Part shown: positions 47,174 to 56,857 of the stretch, in pieces | How the letters are laid out: each line of letters starts with the position of its first letter | How positions within the stretch are numbered: the stretch's first letter is position 1 | Assembly (NCBI GenBank): GCA_947363605.1 | Contig: CANAQK010000005.1 | Coordinates: 1 to 62,710, forward strand | Direction of reading: 5' to 3' | DNA from: an uncultured Clostridia bacterium | GTDB lineage: Bacteria; Bacillota; Clostridia; Oscillospirales; Ruminococcaceae | DNA: 62,710 bases | Made by a program: the position numbers and the translations under genes | The notes under the pieces: model-generated | Databases searched by the model: none | The model's input: only the letters and a program-made list of their open reading frames with translations | What the model was told of the DNA's origin: nothing

Positions 47174-47797
47174 ATGTCTAGAATTCAAGTGTTTGATATG
47201 GCTGGCAACGAAGTCAAGAAAATGAACATCTCAAACGAAGTGTTCGGTATCGAACCGAACGAAGCGGTTATGCACGCGGCAGTCGTCAACTACCTGGCTA
47301 ACCAGCGCCAGGGCACCCAGTCCACCCTGACCCGCACCGAGGTCCGCGGCGGCGGCCGTAAGCCTTGGCGCCAAAAAGGGACCGGCCATGCAAGACAGGG
47401 CTCGATCCGCGCTCCGCAGTGGACTCACGGCGGCATCGCTCTGGGCCCGAAGCCGCGGGATTACAGCTACTCCTTGAATAAAAAGGTCAAGAGACTGGCG
47501 CTGAAATCCGCTCTTTCCAGCAAGGTTGCCGCAAAGGACATGATCGTCCTCGACAAGATCGAGCTGGAGGGCTACAAGACCAAGGCGGTTGCCGATATGC
47601 TCAAAGCGCTCGGCGCAGAGGGCAAGGCGCTCATCGTCATGCCGGAAGTCAACCAGAAGGTCATTAAAAGCGCAAACAATATCGAGGGGGTTAAGACCGC
47701 GCTGGTCAACACCCTGAATGTATACGACATCCTGAACTGCGACAAATTCATCGTGGTTGTGGAAGCCGTTAAAAAGATTGAGGAGGTGTACGCATAA
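47174..47797 (+). CDS. rplD: Ribosomal protein L4
   Basis: A 207-aa 50S protein lining the exit tunnel. The extended loop motif GGGRKPWRQKGTGHARQGS is present. In several bacteria L4 represses the S10 operon via its leader. Stop and rplW start overlap by one base (TAATG). Confidence 0.98.
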   Translation: MSRIQVFDMAGNEVKKMNISNEVFGIEPNEAVMHAAVVNYLANQRQGTQSTLTRTEVRGGGRKPWRQKGTGHARQGSIRAPQWTHGGIALGPKPRDYSYSLNKKVKRLALKSALSSKVAAKDMIVLDKIELEGYKTKAVADMLKALGAEGKALIVMPEVNQKVIKSANNIEGVKTALVNTLNVYDILNCDKFIVVVEAVKKIEEVYA

Positions 47798-48093
47798 TGG
47801 TAAGAACAGCTCAGGATATTATCATTAAGCCCATCATCACCGAGAAGTCGATGGAAGGCATCGCTCTGAAAAAATACACCTTTAAAGTAAGCGACGCTGC
47901 CAATAAGATCGAGATCGCTTCCGCGATTGAAGAGCTGTTCGGCGTAAAAGTGGCCAAAGTCAACACCATGCGTGTGAAGGGCCATCTGACCCGCCAGGGC
48001 AGAAGCGAAGGCTATACTTCCGATTGGAAAAAAGCTATCGTCACTTTGAAAGAAGACTCCAAGTCGATTGAGTTCTTTGAGGGTATGGTATAA
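47797..48093 (+). CDS. rplW: Ribosomal protein L23
   Basis: A 98-aa 50S protein at the tunnel exit, docking site of SRP and trigger factor. It begins with the family pattern DIIIKPIITEKSM. Coupled to rplD by a one-base overlap. It is followed by an unusual 252-bp gap that contains R2 copy 2. Confidence 0.97.
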   Translation: MVRTAQDIIIKPIITEKSMEGIALKKYTFKVSDAANKIEIASAIEELFGVKVAKVNTMRVKGHLTRQGRSEGYTSDWKKAIVTLKEDSKSIEFFEGMV

Positions 48094-48160
48094 GCCCGGA
48101 TCTGATCCGCGCCTGACGCCAGGTGATGTATGAGCGGGGGAACCGCTCGCTAAACCGAAA

Positions 48161-48330
48161 TAATACTATTTCTTGATAAAAAGACTAAAATCTTTTTATC
48201 GCGGCGTGACACGCCGCCGTGCCTGCGGCGCACCAAGAAAAGTATTGACAACATTCTTGGCGGCTGCGCCGCTGGACCGCATTCTGCGGCCCAATAAAAC
48301 GACTGCTTCGTTTTATTGAGAATTAGTATA
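48161..48330 (+). repeat. R2 interspersed repeat, copy 2, inside the S10 operon
   Basis: A 170-bp element between rplW and rplB. Ends TAATACTATTTCTTGATAAAA and (inverted) TATACTAATTCTCAATAAAAC form an imperfect terminal repeat. The interior is a chain of hairpins: GATAAAAAGA/TCTTTTTATC, GCGGCGTG/CACGCCGC, CCAAGAA/TTCTTGG, GCGGC/GCCGC and AATAAAACGA/TCGTTTTATT. It ends at 48330, where the rplB ribosome site begins, 15 bp before the start codon. Confidence 0.9.
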
Positions 48331-48345
48331 AGGAGAGTGAAAAAT

Positions 48346-49179
48346 ATGGCGATCAAGTCATATAAACCGACGACCGCTTCCAGACGTTCCATGACCGTCA
48401 CCGATTACAGCGGCCTGTCTAAAGTTGCTCCGGAACGTTCCCTGCTGGAACCGATGAAGAAGAAATCCGGCCGCAACAGCTACGGCAGAATCACCGTCCG
48501 CCACAGAGGGGGCGGCAACCGCACGAAATACCGTGTGATTGACTTCAAGAGAAATAAATTCGATATGCCGGCTACCGTGCAGACACTCGAATACGACCCG
48601 AACCGTTCCGCTCATATCGCGCTGATCCAATACGAAGACGGCGTGAAGAGCTATATCCTGGCTCCGGACGGACTGAAGGTCGGCGATGTGATCACCGCAG
48701 GCCCGAACGCCGACATCAAGCCCGGCAACGCACTGCCGCTGAGCGCAATCCCGGTTGGTACCGTCATCCATAACGTGGAGCTGTATCCGGGCAAAGGCGC
48801 GCAGCTGGTCCGCTCGGCTGGCAATATGGCTCAGCTGATGGCAAAAGAGGGCGCTTACGCGCTGATCCGTCTGCCTTCCGGCGAGCTGCGGAACGTGCCG
48901 GTTGGCTGTATGGCTACGATCGGCCAGGTTGGCAACGTGGATCATGAGAACGTTTCGGTCGGTAAAGCCGGCAGAAAACGCCACATGGGATGGCGCCCGA
49001 CGGTGCGCGGTTCGGTTATGAACCCGAACGACCACCCGCACGGCGGCGGCGAAGGCAAATCCCCGGTCGGACGTCCGGGCCCGGTTACCCCGTGGGGCAA
49101 ACCTGCTTTGGGCTATAAGACCCGCAAGAAACATCATCGCTCCGATAAATTTATTGTGAAACGCAGAAACGACAAGTAA
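48346..49179 (+). CDS. rplB: Ribosomal protein L2
   Basis: A 277-aa 50S protein needed for subunit joining and peptidyl transfer. The conserved C-terminal segment [17 protein letters not shown] with its essential His is intact. AAGGAG precedes the ATG, right after R2 copy 2. In most bacteria rplB follows rplW within a few bases. Confidence 0.98.
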   Translation: MAIKSYKPTTASRRSMTVTDYSGLSKVAPERSLLEPMKKKSGRNSYGRITVRHRGGGNRTKYRVIDFKRNKFDMPATVQTLEYDPNRSAHIALIQYEDGVKSYILAPDGLKVGDVITAGPNADIKPGNALPLSAIPVGTVIHNVELYPGKGAQLVRSAGNMAQLMAKEGAYALIRLPSGELRNVPVGCMATIGQVGNVDHENVSVGKAGRKRHMGWRPTVRGSVMNPNDHPHGGGEGKSPVGRPGPVTPWGKPALGYKTRKKHHRSDKFIVKRRNDK

Positions 49180-49203
49180 TCTTTGAAAGGAGGCAGATGA
49201 CTA

Positions 49204-49485
49204 ATGGGCAGAAGCATTAAAAAAGGACCTTATGTTCAGCCGGTCCTCTTAAAAAGAGTAAGAGAGATGAACGAAGCAGGCGAGAAGAAAGTGCTGAAAA
49301 CCTGGAGCCGTTCTTCTACCATTTTCCCTGACTTCGTTGGTCATACATTCGCGGTACACGACGGCCGCAAGCATGTTCCGGTTTATGTAACGGAGGATAT
49401 GGTAGGCCACAAGCTCGGTGAGTTTGCGCCGACCAGAACCTTCCGCGGTCATGCCGGCTCGAAAACATCGAATAACGGAAAATAG
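49204..49485 (+). CDS. rpsS: Ribosomal protein S19
   Basis: A 93-aa 30S head protein. It begins [18 protein letters not shown] and ends in the [14 protein letters not shown] motif of the family. AAAGGAGG lies upstream. Spacing to rplV is 20 bp. Confidence 0.98.
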   Translation: MGRSIKKGPYVQPVLLKRVREMNEAGEKKVLKTWSRSSTIFPDFVGHTFAVHDGRKHVPVYVTEDMVGHKLGEFAPTRTFRGHAGSKTSNNGK

Positions 49486-49505
49486 GCCGGAAGGAGGATT
49501 TTTAA

Positions 49506-49841
49506 ATGGAAGCAAAAGCTCACCTGAGATATGCACGCATCGCGCCGCGCAAAGTTCAGATTGTTTTGGACCTGATCCGCAACCAGCCGGCCGATAAAGC
49601 GATTGCGATTTTGAAACACACGCCGAAGGCTGCAAGCGAGATCCTTGAAAAACTTCTGAAGTCGGCCATTGCCAATGCGGAAAATAACCACAACATGGAT
49701 AAAGAATCCCTGTATGTTGCGGAATGTTTCGTAAGCCCGGGCCCGATCCTGAAACGGATCCGCCCGAGAGCGCAGGGCCGTGCGTTCCGGGTTCTGAAAA
49801 GGACATCACACATTACCCTCGTCCTGAAGGATAAGGAATAA
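49506..49841 (+). CDS. rplV: Ribosomal protein L22
   Basis: A 111-aa 50S protein whose long loop lines the exit tunnel. The pattern [19 protein letters not shown] and the loop end [16 protein letters not shown] are typical. AAGGAGG precedes the ATG. Confidence 0.98.
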   Translation: MEAKAHLRYARIAPRKVQIVLDLIRNQPADKAIAILKHTPKAASEILEKLLKSAIANAENNHNMDKESLYVAECFVSPGPILKRIRPRAQGRAFRVLKRTSHITLVLKDKE

Positions 49842-49861
49842 GCTGAAAGAGGAGGTAAACT

Positions 49862-50581
49862 ATGGGGCAAAAAGTAAACCCACATGGTTTGAGAGTGGGC
49901 GTAATTAAAGATTGGGATTCCCGCTGGTTTGCAAATAAAAATACTTTCGGCGATACGTTAGTCGAAGATTATAAGGTTCGTGAGTACATTAAAAAGAGTC
50001 TGTTTGCGTCAGGTGTTGCGCGCACGGAAATCGAGCGCGACGCTGTACGCGTCAGAATCAACATCCACTGTGCAAAACCGGGCCTGGTCATCGGCAAAGG
50101 CGGCGCCGAGATCGAAAAGCTGCGTTCCACACTGGAGTCCATGCTGAAAAAACCAGTGATCGTAAACATTGTTGAAGTCAGACAGCCGGACCTGTCCGCG
50201 CAGCTCGTAGCAGAGAGCGTCTGCGCTCAGCTTGAACGCAGAATTTCGTTCAGAAGAGCGATGAAACAGGCGATCGGCCGCACCATGCGCCTGGGCGCAA
50301 AGGGGATCAAGATCCGTTGTGCCGGCCGTTTGGGCGGAGCGGAGATTGCTCGCGCAGAGGTTTATCATGAGGGTACTATCCCGCTGCACACCCTCCGCGC
50401 GGATATCGATTACGGCTTTGCAGAAGCAGACACCACCTATGGCAAGCTGGGTGTAAAAGTATTTATCTACAAGGGTGAAGTCCTCAAGGGCCAGATCCAG
50501 ACAGCTCCTAAGCTGCCGGAGGAAAGAAAACAGGCTCCGAGAAGACCCAGAAGACCTCGCGAGGAAGGAGGAAGTAAATAA
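49862..50581 (+). CDS. rpsC: Ribosomal protein S3
   Basis: A 239-aa 30S protein at the mRNA entry. It begins [19 protein letters not shown] and has the KH-domain motif [16 protein letters not shown]. The C-terminal tail is Arg/Pro-rich. It overlaps rplP by one base. Confidence 0.98.
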   Translation: MGQKVNPHGLRVGVIKDWDSRWFANKNTFGDTLVEDYKVREYIKKSLFASGVARTEIERDAVRVRINIHCAKPGLVIGKGGAEIEKLRSTLESMLKKPVIVNIVEVRQPDLSAQLVAESVCAQLERRISFRRAMKQAIGRTMRLGAKGIKIRCAGRLGGAEIARAEVYHEGTIPLHTLRADIDYGFAEADTTYGKLGVKVFIYKGEVLKGQIQTAPKLPEERKQAPRRPRRPREEGGSK

Positions 50582-51006
50582 TGCTGTTACCAAAACGCGT
50601 TAAGTACCGCCGTGTACACAGAGGCCGCATGAAAGGCAAAGCGCTCCGCGGCAACACCGTGACTTACGGTGATTTCGGCCTGCAGGCAACCGAGCCCGCA
50701 TGGATTACTTCCAACCAGATCGAGGCAGCGCGTATCGCCATGACCCGTTATATCAAGCGTGGCGGCCAGGTTTGGATCAAGATTTTCCCGGATAAACCCA
50801 TTACCAAAAAACCGGCCGAAGTCCGCATGGGTAAAGGTAAAGGTTCCCCGGAATACTGGGTAGCAGTGGTAAAACCGGGCCGCGTGATGTTCGAAATCGC
50901 CGGCGTTCCGGAAGAACTCGCAAGAGAGGCAATGCGCCTTGCAATGCACAAGCTGCCGATTAAATGCAAATTTATTTCCAAGGAAAAGACAGGTGGTGAG
51001 CAATAA
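50581..51006 (+). CDS. rplP: Ribosomal protein L16
   Basis: A 141-aa 50S protein that organises the A-site tRNA region. It begins [18 protein letters not shown], a family hallmark, and has [17 protein letters not shown]. The stop overlaps the rpmC start. Confidence 0.98.
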   Translation: MLLPKRVKYRRVHRGRMKGKALRGNTVTYGDFGLQATEPAWITSNQIEAARIAMTRYIKRGGQVWIKIFPDKPITKKPAEVRMGKGKGSPEYWVAVVKPGRVMFEIAGVPEELAREAMRLAMHKLPIKCKFISKEKTGGEQ

Positions 51007-51209
51007 TGAAAGCTAAAGAACTTCGCGAAATGTCAATCGTTGAATTAAACGATAAATTGGCTGAACTGAGATCCGAGCTTTTCAATCTTCGCTTCCAGCT
51101 GACCGTTAATCAATTGGAGAACCCAATGCGTATTAACGCAGTAAAAAAAGATATTGCTCGCATTAAAACTATCGTTCGTGCGCATGAGCTGAACGGCGAG
51201 CAGCAGTAA
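51006..51209 (+). CDS. rpmC: Ribosomal protein L29
   Basis: A 67-aa helical-hairpin 50S protein near the tunnel exit. The pattern [21 protein letters not shown] and the FNLRFQL core are typical. Coupled to rplP by a one-base overlap. Confidence 0.97.
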   Translation: MKAKELREMSIVELNDKLAELRSELFNLRFQLTVNQLENPMRINAVKKDIARIKTIVRAHELNGEQQ

Positions 51210-51228
51210 TGGAAGGAGGATTTAAGCG

Positions 51229-51486
51229 ATGAGCGAAAGAAACCTCAGAAAAACCAGAGTGGGCGTCGTGGTCTCCAATAAAATGGAAAAGACCTGCGTT
51301 GTCGCTGTAAAGGACAACGTGAAGCATCCGCTTTATAAAAAGATTATTAAACGTACGGTCAAGCTTAAAGCCCATGATGAAAACAATGCTTGCGGCGTTG
51401 GCGACCGCGTTATGCTGATGGAGACCCGTCCGCTTTCGAAAGATAAGCACTGGCGCGTGGTCGAAATTATTGAAAAGGCTAAATAA
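51229..51486 (+). CDS. rpsQ: Ribosomal protein S17
   Basis: An 85-aa 30S primary binding protein. The OB-fold pattern [18 protein letters not shown] and the [11 protein letters not shown] end match the family. GGAGG lies upstream of the ATG. Confidence 0.97.
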   Translation: MSERNLRKTRVGVVVSNKMEKTCVVAVKDNVKHPLYKKIIKRTVKLKAHDENNACGVGDRVMLMETRPLSKDKHWRVVEIIEKAK

Positions 51487-51522
51487 TTTCTTTCATCCGA
51501 ATGCCGAAAGGAGGAACGCACT

Positions 51523-51891
51523 GTGATCCAGATGCAAACTTACCTGAAGGTAGCCGACAACAGCGGTGCAAAAGAACTGATGTGCATCCGCGTGTTAGGC
51601 GGTTCCAGAAAAAGGTACGCGAATATTGGCGATGTGGTTGTGGCTTCCGTGAAGAAAGCTGCGCCCGGCGGCCAGGTTAAAAAAGGCGATGTAGTAAAAG
51701 CAGTTATCGTTCGTTCTGCGAAAGGGCTCCGCCGTGAGGACGGCTCCTATATCCGTTTCGACGAGAACGCTGCGGTAATTATCAGAGACGACAAAAACCC
51801 CAGAGGCACCCGTATCTTTGGGCCGGTTGCAAGAGAGCTTCGTGATAAGGAATACATGAAGATCCTCTCCCTCGCACCGGAAGTCCTTTAA
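51523..51891 (+). CDS. rplN: Ribosomal protein L14
   Basis: A 122-aa 50S interface protein. The start is GTG at 51523 (GTGATCCAGATG), preceded by AAGGAGG. The core [16 protein letters not shown] and the [14 protein letters not shown] segment are typical. Confidence 0.97.
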   Translation: MIQMQTYLKVADNSGAKELMCIRVLGGSRKRYANIGDVVVASVKKAAPGGQVKKGDVVKAVIVRSAKGLRREDGSYIRFDENAAVIIRDDKNPRGTRIFGPVARELRDKEYMKILSLAPEVL

Positions 51892-51906
51892 GGAGGTGCA
51901 AGCCTG

Positions 51907-52251
51907 ATGAAGAAACTGCACATTAAAAAAGGCGATACTGTCTGCCTGATGACGGGTAAATATAACGACAAATATTCCGACGATAAAGGCACCCGCAAGA
52001 CCGGCAAGGTTTTGGAGGTCAGCCCCAAGGAAGGCAAGGTCATTATCGAAGGGATCAACCTGGTTTCCAAGCACGTAAAACCCAGAAGAATGGGTGAGAC
52101 CGGCGGTATTGTCAAAGCCGAGGCTCCGGTTTACGCGTGCAAGGTGGCTGTGTTCTGCTCGAAATGTAAAAAACCGGTCCGTACCGGCGTAAAAGTAGAA
52201 GACGGCAAAAAGATCCGCGTTTGCAAAAAATGCGGCGAAGAAATTAAGTAA
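51907..52251 (+). CDS. rplX: Ribosomal protein L24
   Basis: A 114-aa 50S assembly initiator with an N-terminal KOW motif. The C-terminal part holds a CSKC-x16-CKKC zinc-ribbon-like set of cysteines, as in many Firmicute L24 proteins. AAGGAGG lies 10 bp before the ATG. Confidence 0.96.
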   Translation: MKKLHIKKGDTVCLMTGKYNDKYSDDKGTRKTGKVLEVSPKEGKVIIEGINLVSKHVKPRRMGETGGIVKAEAPVYACKVAVFCSKCKKPVRTGVKVEDGKKIRVCKKCGEEIK

Positions 52252-52264
52252 GGAGGAAGCATAA

Positions 52265-52804
52265 GTGACCAGATTACAAGAGTACTATGTGAAAGACGTA
52301 GCTCCTGCTTTGATGAAGAAATTCAGCTACAAAAGCGTCATGCAGATTCCGAAGCTTAATAAAATCGTTGTGAATATTGCCTGCGGCGAAGCCGGCAGCA
52401 ATTCCAAAATGATGGATGCAATCGTTTCCGATCTGGGTAAGATCACCGGCCAGAAACCGGTTATCACCAAGGCGAAAAAATCGGTTGCAAACTTTAAGCT
52501 CCGTGAGGGCATGAACATCGGCGCAAAGGTCACCCTGCGCGGCGATATGATGTATGAGTTCCTGGACCGCTTCTTTAATGTTGCGCTGCCCCGCGTCCGC
52601 GACTTCAGAGGGATCAATCCGAACTCGTTCGACGGCCGCGGCAACTACTCCTGCGGCGTGAAAGAGCAGCTCATCTTCCCGGAAATCGACTATGATAAGA
52701 TCGACAAAATCCGCGGGATGGACATCACTTTCACCACCACTGCAAAAACAGACGAAGAAGCCCGCGAGCTTTTGACCCTGATGGGCGCACCGTTTGCAAA
52801 ATAA
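52265..52804 (+). CDS. rplE: Ribosomal protein L5
   Basis: A 179-aa 50S protein that binds 5S rRNA. The start is GTG at 52265 with AAGGAGG upstream. The family patterns [14 protein letters not shown] and [17 protein letters not shown] are present. Confidence 0.97.
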   Translation: MTRLQEYYVKDVAPALMKKFSYKSVMQIPKLNKIVVNIACGEAGSNSKMMDAIVSDLGKITGQKPVITKAKKSVANFKLREGMNIGAKVTLRGDMMYEFLDRFFNVALPRVRDFRGINPNSFDGRGNYSCGVKEQLIFPEIDYDKIDKIRGMDITFTTTAKTDEEARELLTLMGAPFAK

Positions 52805-52820
52805 GAGGGAGGTATAAGCT

Positions 52821-53006
52821 ATGGCAAAGAAATCCATGATCAATAAACAGCAGAAGACGCCTAAGTTTTCCACCCGCGCTTATAACCGGTGCAAAATCTG
52901 TGGAAGACCGCACGCCTACCTGAGAAAATACGGCATCTGCCGTATCTGCTTCAGAGAGCTGGCGTACAAAGGCCAAATCCCAGGCGTGAAAAAAGCGAGC
53001 TGGTAA
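52821..53006 (+). CDS. rpsZ: Ribosomal protein S14, zinc type
   Basis: A 61-aa short S14 with the zinc site CKIC (Cys24, Cys27) and CRIC (Cys40, Cys43). This is the C+ form usual in Firmicutes; no C- paralogue is in the window. GAGGGAGG lies upstream. Confidence 0.97.
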   Translation: MAKKSMINKQQKTPKFSTRAYNRCKICGRPHAYLRKYGICRICFRELAYKGQIPGVKKASW

Positions 53007-53032
53007 ATTGCTTAGCAAAGGAGGTTGACGGC

Positions 53033-53431
53033 ATGCAAATCACTGATAGCATTGCAGATTTGCTGACCCGCATCAGAAATGCGAATACAGCAAAGCACGA
53101 TACGGTCGATGTTCCTGCATCCAATATGAAAAAGTCCATCACCCAGATTCTGGTTGACGAGGGCTATGTAAAAAGCTTTCAGGTTATCGACGACGGCAAA
53201 CAGGGAATCATCCGTATTACTTTGAAATACGGCGAAAATAAATCACCGGTTATCAGCGGGCTCCGCCGGGTTTCCAAACCGGGCCTGCGGATCTATTCCA
53301 GCTGCGAGGATATGCCCAAGGTCATGAAGGGCTTAGGCGTCGCCATCGTTTCCACTTCCAAAGGCGTTATGACTGATAAACGCGCGCGGAAAGAAAAAGT
53401 GGGCGGCGAGGTTCTCGCATTCATTTGGTAA
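53033..53431 (+). CDS. rpsH: Ribosomal protein S8
   Basis: A 132-aa 30S protein, regulator of the spc operon in some bacteria. The start [17 protein letters not shown] is typical; a longer frame overlapping rpsZ is rejected. The C-terminal [26 protein letters not shown] is canonical in pattern. AAAGGAGG lies before the ATG. Confidence 0.97.
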   Translation: MQITDSIADLLTRIRNANTAKHDTVDVPASNMKKSITQILVDEGYVKSFQVIDDGKQGIIRITLKYGENKSPVISGLRRVSKPGLRIYSSCEDMPKVMKGLGVAIVSTSKGVMTDKRARKEKVGGEVLAFIW

Positions 53432-53446
53432 GGAGGGCATTCAACA

Positions 53447-53995
53447 ATGTCGCGTATAGGTAGAAAACCGATCAGCGTTCCCTCCGGCGTCGAGGTAAAA
53501 CTGGACGATCACGTAATTACCGTGAAGGGTCCGAAGGGGACTTTGACAAGAGAACTGCACAAGGACATGATTATCGAGCAGAATGCAAACGAGATCGAGA
53601 TCAAACGTCCGAGTGAGGCAAAAACGCACAAATCGCTCCACGGCCTGACCAGAACCCTGGTTGCCAATATGGTCGAGGGTGTGACCAATGGCTTTACAAA
53701 AGAACTGGAAATCCAGGGCGTTGGTTATCGTGCTGCAAAACAGGGTAAAGACCTTGTTATGAACCTGGGTTATTCCCATCAGGTCATCATGCCTGAGATT
53801 GAAGGGGTATCCATTGAGGTTCCCAATCCGAACAAAATCATTATCAGCGGTCCAGATAAGCAGGTCGTTGGCCAGTTCGCAGCGGTTGTCCGCGAAAAAC
53901 GTCCGCCCGAGCCGTATAAGGGCAAGGGAATCCGGTATGTTGGCGAATATGTACAGCGCAAAGAAGGTAAAGCTGGTAAAGGCTCTAAGAAATAG
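53447..53995 (+). CDS. rplF: Ribosomal protein L6
   Basis: A 182-aa 50S protein near the factor-binding site. It begins SRIGRKPISVPSGVEV and ends with the KGKGIRYVGEYV region, as usual. AAGGAGGG precedes the ATG. Confidence 0.98.
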   Translation: MSRIGRKPISVPSGVEVKLDDHVITVKGPKGTLTRELHKDMIIEQNANEIEIKRPSEAKTHKSLHGLTRTLVANMVEGVTNGFTKELEIQGVGYRAAKQGKDLVMNLGYSHQVIMPEIEGVSIEVPNPNKIIISGPDKQVVGQFAAVVREKRPPEPYKGKGIRYVGEYVQRKEGKAGKGSKK

Positions 53996-54013
53996 TTAAA
54001 GGAGTGACAAGCT

Positions 54014-54373
54014 ATGGTGAAAAGCTTAAACAGCAATGAGCAACGGCTCAAACGCCACCGTAGGGTCCGTGCGAAAATCTCCGGCACCCCCGAGCGACCA
54101 CGCTTGAACGTATTTCGCTCTAACAAGCACATTTACGCGCAGTTGATCGATGACGTAAATGGCGTTACATTGGCCGCTGCGTCTACAATGGATAAAGCCT
54201 TTGAAGGCAACGGCGGGAACAAAGATGCTGCACGCAAGGTTGGTCAGACAATCGCAAAGCTGGCACTGGATAAGAAGATCGAGGACGTCGTTTTCGACAG
54301 AGGCGGTTATCTGTATCACGGCCGCGTAAAGGAATTGGCTGACGGAGCTCGCGAAGGCGGCCTCAAATTCTGA
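54014..54373 (+). CDS. rplR: Ribosomal protein L18
   Basis: A 119-aa 5S rRNA-binding protein. The pattern [20 protein letters not shown] and the end [17 protein letters not shown] match the family. AAAGGAG precedes the ATG. Confidence 0.97.
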   Translation: MVKSLNSNEQRLKRHRRVRAKISGTPERPRLNVFRSNKHIYAQLIDDVNGVTLAAASTMDKAFEGNGGNKDAARKVGQTIAKLALDKKIEDVVFDRGGYLYHGRVKELADGAREGGLKF

Positions 54374-54389
54374 TGAGGAGGTTATTCGT

Positions 54390-54893
54390 TTGGCTAAAAA
54401 AATAGACGCAAGCACACTGGACCTGAAAGAAACCGTTGTTTCGATCAACCGCGTTTCCAAAACCGTTAAAGGCGGCCGGATCTTCAAGTTCGCCGCTCTG
54501 GTGGTTGTCGGCGACGGCAACGGGATCGTTGGCTTCGGCATGGGCAAATCCGGCGAGGTTCCGGATGCGATCCGCAAAGGTATTGAGGACGCAAAGAAAA
54601 ACCTGATTAAAGTTTCCCTGAAGGGTTCTTCCATCCCGCATGAGGTCATTGGTGCATTCGGCGCAGGCCGCGTACTGCTCAAACCGGCTCCGGAAGGTAC
54701 TGGCACCATCGCCGGCGGCCCGGTCCGTGCGGTTGTAGAAGCAGCCGGCATTACGGATATCCGTACCAAGGCGCTGCGTTCCAATAACCCCTGCAACGTA
54801 GTCCGCGCAACCATCAACGGATTGGCGAGCCTGCGTACCGCAGAAGAAGTTGCGGCAATCCGCGGCAAAACGGTCGAAGAAATTTATCACTAA
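54390..54893 (+). CDS. rpsE: Ribosomal protein S5
   Basis: A 167-aa 30S fidelity protein. TTG is used as the start (54390) with GAGGAGG upstream. The core [21 protein letters not shown] and the [10 protein letters not shown] segment are typical. Confidence 0.97.
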   Translation: MAKKIDASTLDLKETVVSINRVSKTVKGGRIFKFAALVVVGDGNGIVGFGMGKSGEVPDAIRKGIEDAKKNLIKVSLKGSSIPHEVIGAFGAGRVLLKPAPEGTGTIAGGPVRAVVEAAGITDIRTKALRSNNPCNVVRATINGLASLRTAEEVAAIRGKTVEEIYH

Positions 54894-54910
54894 GGAGGCG
54901 GGCTTTTATT

Positions 54911-55090
54911 ATGGCAGATACCATTAAAATCAAGCTGGTTAAAAGTCTGGCCGGCGTGAAAAAAGATCAGATTGCGACTGTAAAATCGCTGGGCCTTCGT
55001 AAAATTGGCGACACGACCGAGCAGCCTGCAAACGCTGCCACCGAAGGCAAGATTTTCAAAGTTACTCATCTTATCGAGGTAACAAGATAA
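54911..55090 (+). CDS. rpmD: Ribosomal protein L30
   Basis: A 59-aa 50S protein. The pattern IKIKLVKSLAGVKKDQIATV and the conserved LGLRKIG are present. It begins with ATG at 54911 after AAGGAGG. It lies in the spc part between rpsE and rplO as expected. Confidence 0.96.
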   Translation: MADTIKIKLVKSLAGVKKDQIATVKSLGLRKIGDTTEQPANAATEGKIFKVTHLIEVTR

Positions 55091-55107
55091 CAAGGAGGTG
55101 CGACTAG

Positions 55108-55551
55108 ATGAAACTGCACGAGTTATCGCCGGTTCCGGGCTCCAACGTTGCCCCTAAGCGTAAGGGCAGAGGCCACGGAAGCGGTAACGGCAAAACAGCC
55201 GGCAAGGGCCACAAGGGCCAGAAAGCGCGCAGCGGCGGCAGCATCCGTCCCGGCTTTGAAGGCGGCCAGATGCCGTTGCAGAGACGGCTCCCGAAAAGAG
55301 GGTTTGTCAATATTTTTGCAACCACTTACGCAACTGTCAACGTCAGCGACCTGGAGAAGAAATTCGAGGACGGCGCTGTAGTCGATACAGAAGCAATCGT
55401 TGCAAGCGGGCTGGTGAAGAAGGTCTGCGATGGGATCAAAATCCTGGGCAACGGCGAACTGAACAAAAACCTGACTGTCAAAGCGGCTGCTTTCTCGGGC
55501 TCTGCGAAAGAGAAGATCGAAAAAGCAGGCGGAAAGGCCGAGGTGATCTAA
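55108..55551 (+). CDS. rplO: Ribosomal protein L15
   Basis: A 147-aa 50S protein. It begins [11 protein letters not shown] and has the glycine/basic-rich segment ([20 protein letters not shown]) followed by [26 protein letters not shown] lies upstream. It ends one base before secY. Confidence 0.97.
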   Translation: MKLHELSPVPGSNVAPKRKGRGHGSGNGKTAGKGHKGQKARSGGSIRPGFEGGQMPLQRRLPKRGFVNIFATTYATVNVSDLEKKFEDGAVVDTEAIVASGLVKKVCDGIKILGNGELNKNLTVKAAAFSGSAKEKIEKAGGKAEVI

Positions 55552-55552
55552 G

Positions 55553-56842
55553 GTGTTCAGTACGATTAGAAATGCCTTTAAAAATCCGGAATTGAGAAAA
55601 CGGCTGATTTTCACCATTTTCATTCTGGTGGTGTTCCGGTTCGGCTCCAGCATTCTGGTGCCGTTCGTGAACGCGGGGGCACTCAAATCCTTAGTTGGCG
55701 ATGGAAATAACTTCTTCGCCCTGCTGAACACTTTCTCTGGTGGTGCGTTTGCGAACGCGACAATTTTTGCATTGTCGATTCAGCCCTACATCACCGCTAC
55801 GATCATCGTTCAGCTCTTAACGGTAGCGATTCCTCCTCTGGAGAGATTGGCAAAAGAGGGCGAAACGGGACGTAAAAAACTCAACAAGGTTTCGCGCTGG
55901 GTTACCCTGGCGATGGCGCTGGTCCAGTCCTATGCGTACTATGTGCTGGTCCGCAACCAGGGCGGGATCGAAAGCCAGTATCTGACTGGCTGGGCACAGT
56001 TCTTTACCGCAGGGGTTATCATCCTGGCCTTTACCGCAGGCGCTTGCGCCGTGGTATGGCTGGGGGATAAAATCACCGAAAAGGGGATCGGGAACGGGGT
56101 TTCCATGATCCTGTTTGCGGGGATCCTGGCCGGGCTTCCGCAGAATGCGCAGATCCTGATTGAAAGCTTCAAACAGGGCGGTATCAACTATATCCTGGTT
56201 CCGTTTATCCTGCTGGTTTTTGCGGCAATGATCGTCTTCATTGTCATCATGACCGAGGCAGAACGGCGGATCCCGGTTCAGTATGCAAAGCGGGTTGTCG
56301 GCAGGAAAATGTACGGCGGGCAAAGCTCCTTTATTCCGATCAAGGTGAATATGAGCAGCGTTATGCCGATCATCTTTGCTTCTTCCCTGCTTTCCGTTCC
56401 GGGTACCATCGCGGCGTTCGCGCAGCCGGCTCCAGACAGCTTCTGGGCAGGGTTCCTGCGTGTGATGTCCCCGCAGCATCCGGTTTATGGGATCCTTTTT
56501 GCGGTTTTAATTATCGGCTTCAATTATTTTTATGCGGCGATCCAGTACAATCCAATCGAGATTGCCAATAATATCAAAAACAATAACGGCGCGATCCCGG
56601 GTATCCGTCCGGGCAAACCAACCTCCACCTTTATCAGCAAGGTGCTGTCGAAGATTATCTTTATCGGTGCTTTGTTCCTGGCGGTTATCGCGCTCTTCCC
56701 GATTCTTTTCAATTCAATGACCGGTATCCAGGTTGCACTGGGCGGTACCACCATCATCATCGTTGTCGGCGTAGCGCTGGAAACCATGCAGCAGCTTCAG
56801 TCCCAATTGATGATGCGACATCACAAAGGATTTTTGGAATAA
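55553..56842 (+). CDS. secY: Preprotein translocase subunit SecY
   Basis: The central channel of the Sec translocon. The 429-aa product has ten membrane helices, the QPYITATIIVQLL plug-region motif and cytoplasmic loops with TEAERRIPVQYAKR. The start is GTG at 55553, using a GAGGTG site within the end of rplO. Confidence 0.97.
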   Translation: MFSTIRNAFKNPELRKRLIFTIFILVVFRFGSSILVPFVNAGALKSLVGDGNNFFALLNTFSGGAFANATIFALSIQPYITATIIVQLLTVAIPPLERLAKEGETGRKKLNKVSRWVTLAMALVQSYAYYVLVRNQGGIESQYLTGWAQFFTAGVIILAFTAGACAVVWLGDKITEKGIGNGVSMILFAGILAGLPQNAQILIESFKQGGINYILVPFILLVFAAMIVFIVIMTEAERRIPVQYAKRVVGRKMYGGQSSFIPIKVNMSSVMPIIFASSLLSVPGTIAAFAQPAPDSFWAGFLRVMSPQHPVYGILFAVLIIGFNYFYAAIQYNPIEIANNIKNNNGAIPGIRPGKPTSTFISKVLSKIIFIGALFLAVIALFPILFNSMTGIQVALGGTTIIIVVGVALETMQQLQSQLMMRHHKGFLE

Positions 56843-56857
56843 GAAAGGGATGACACA

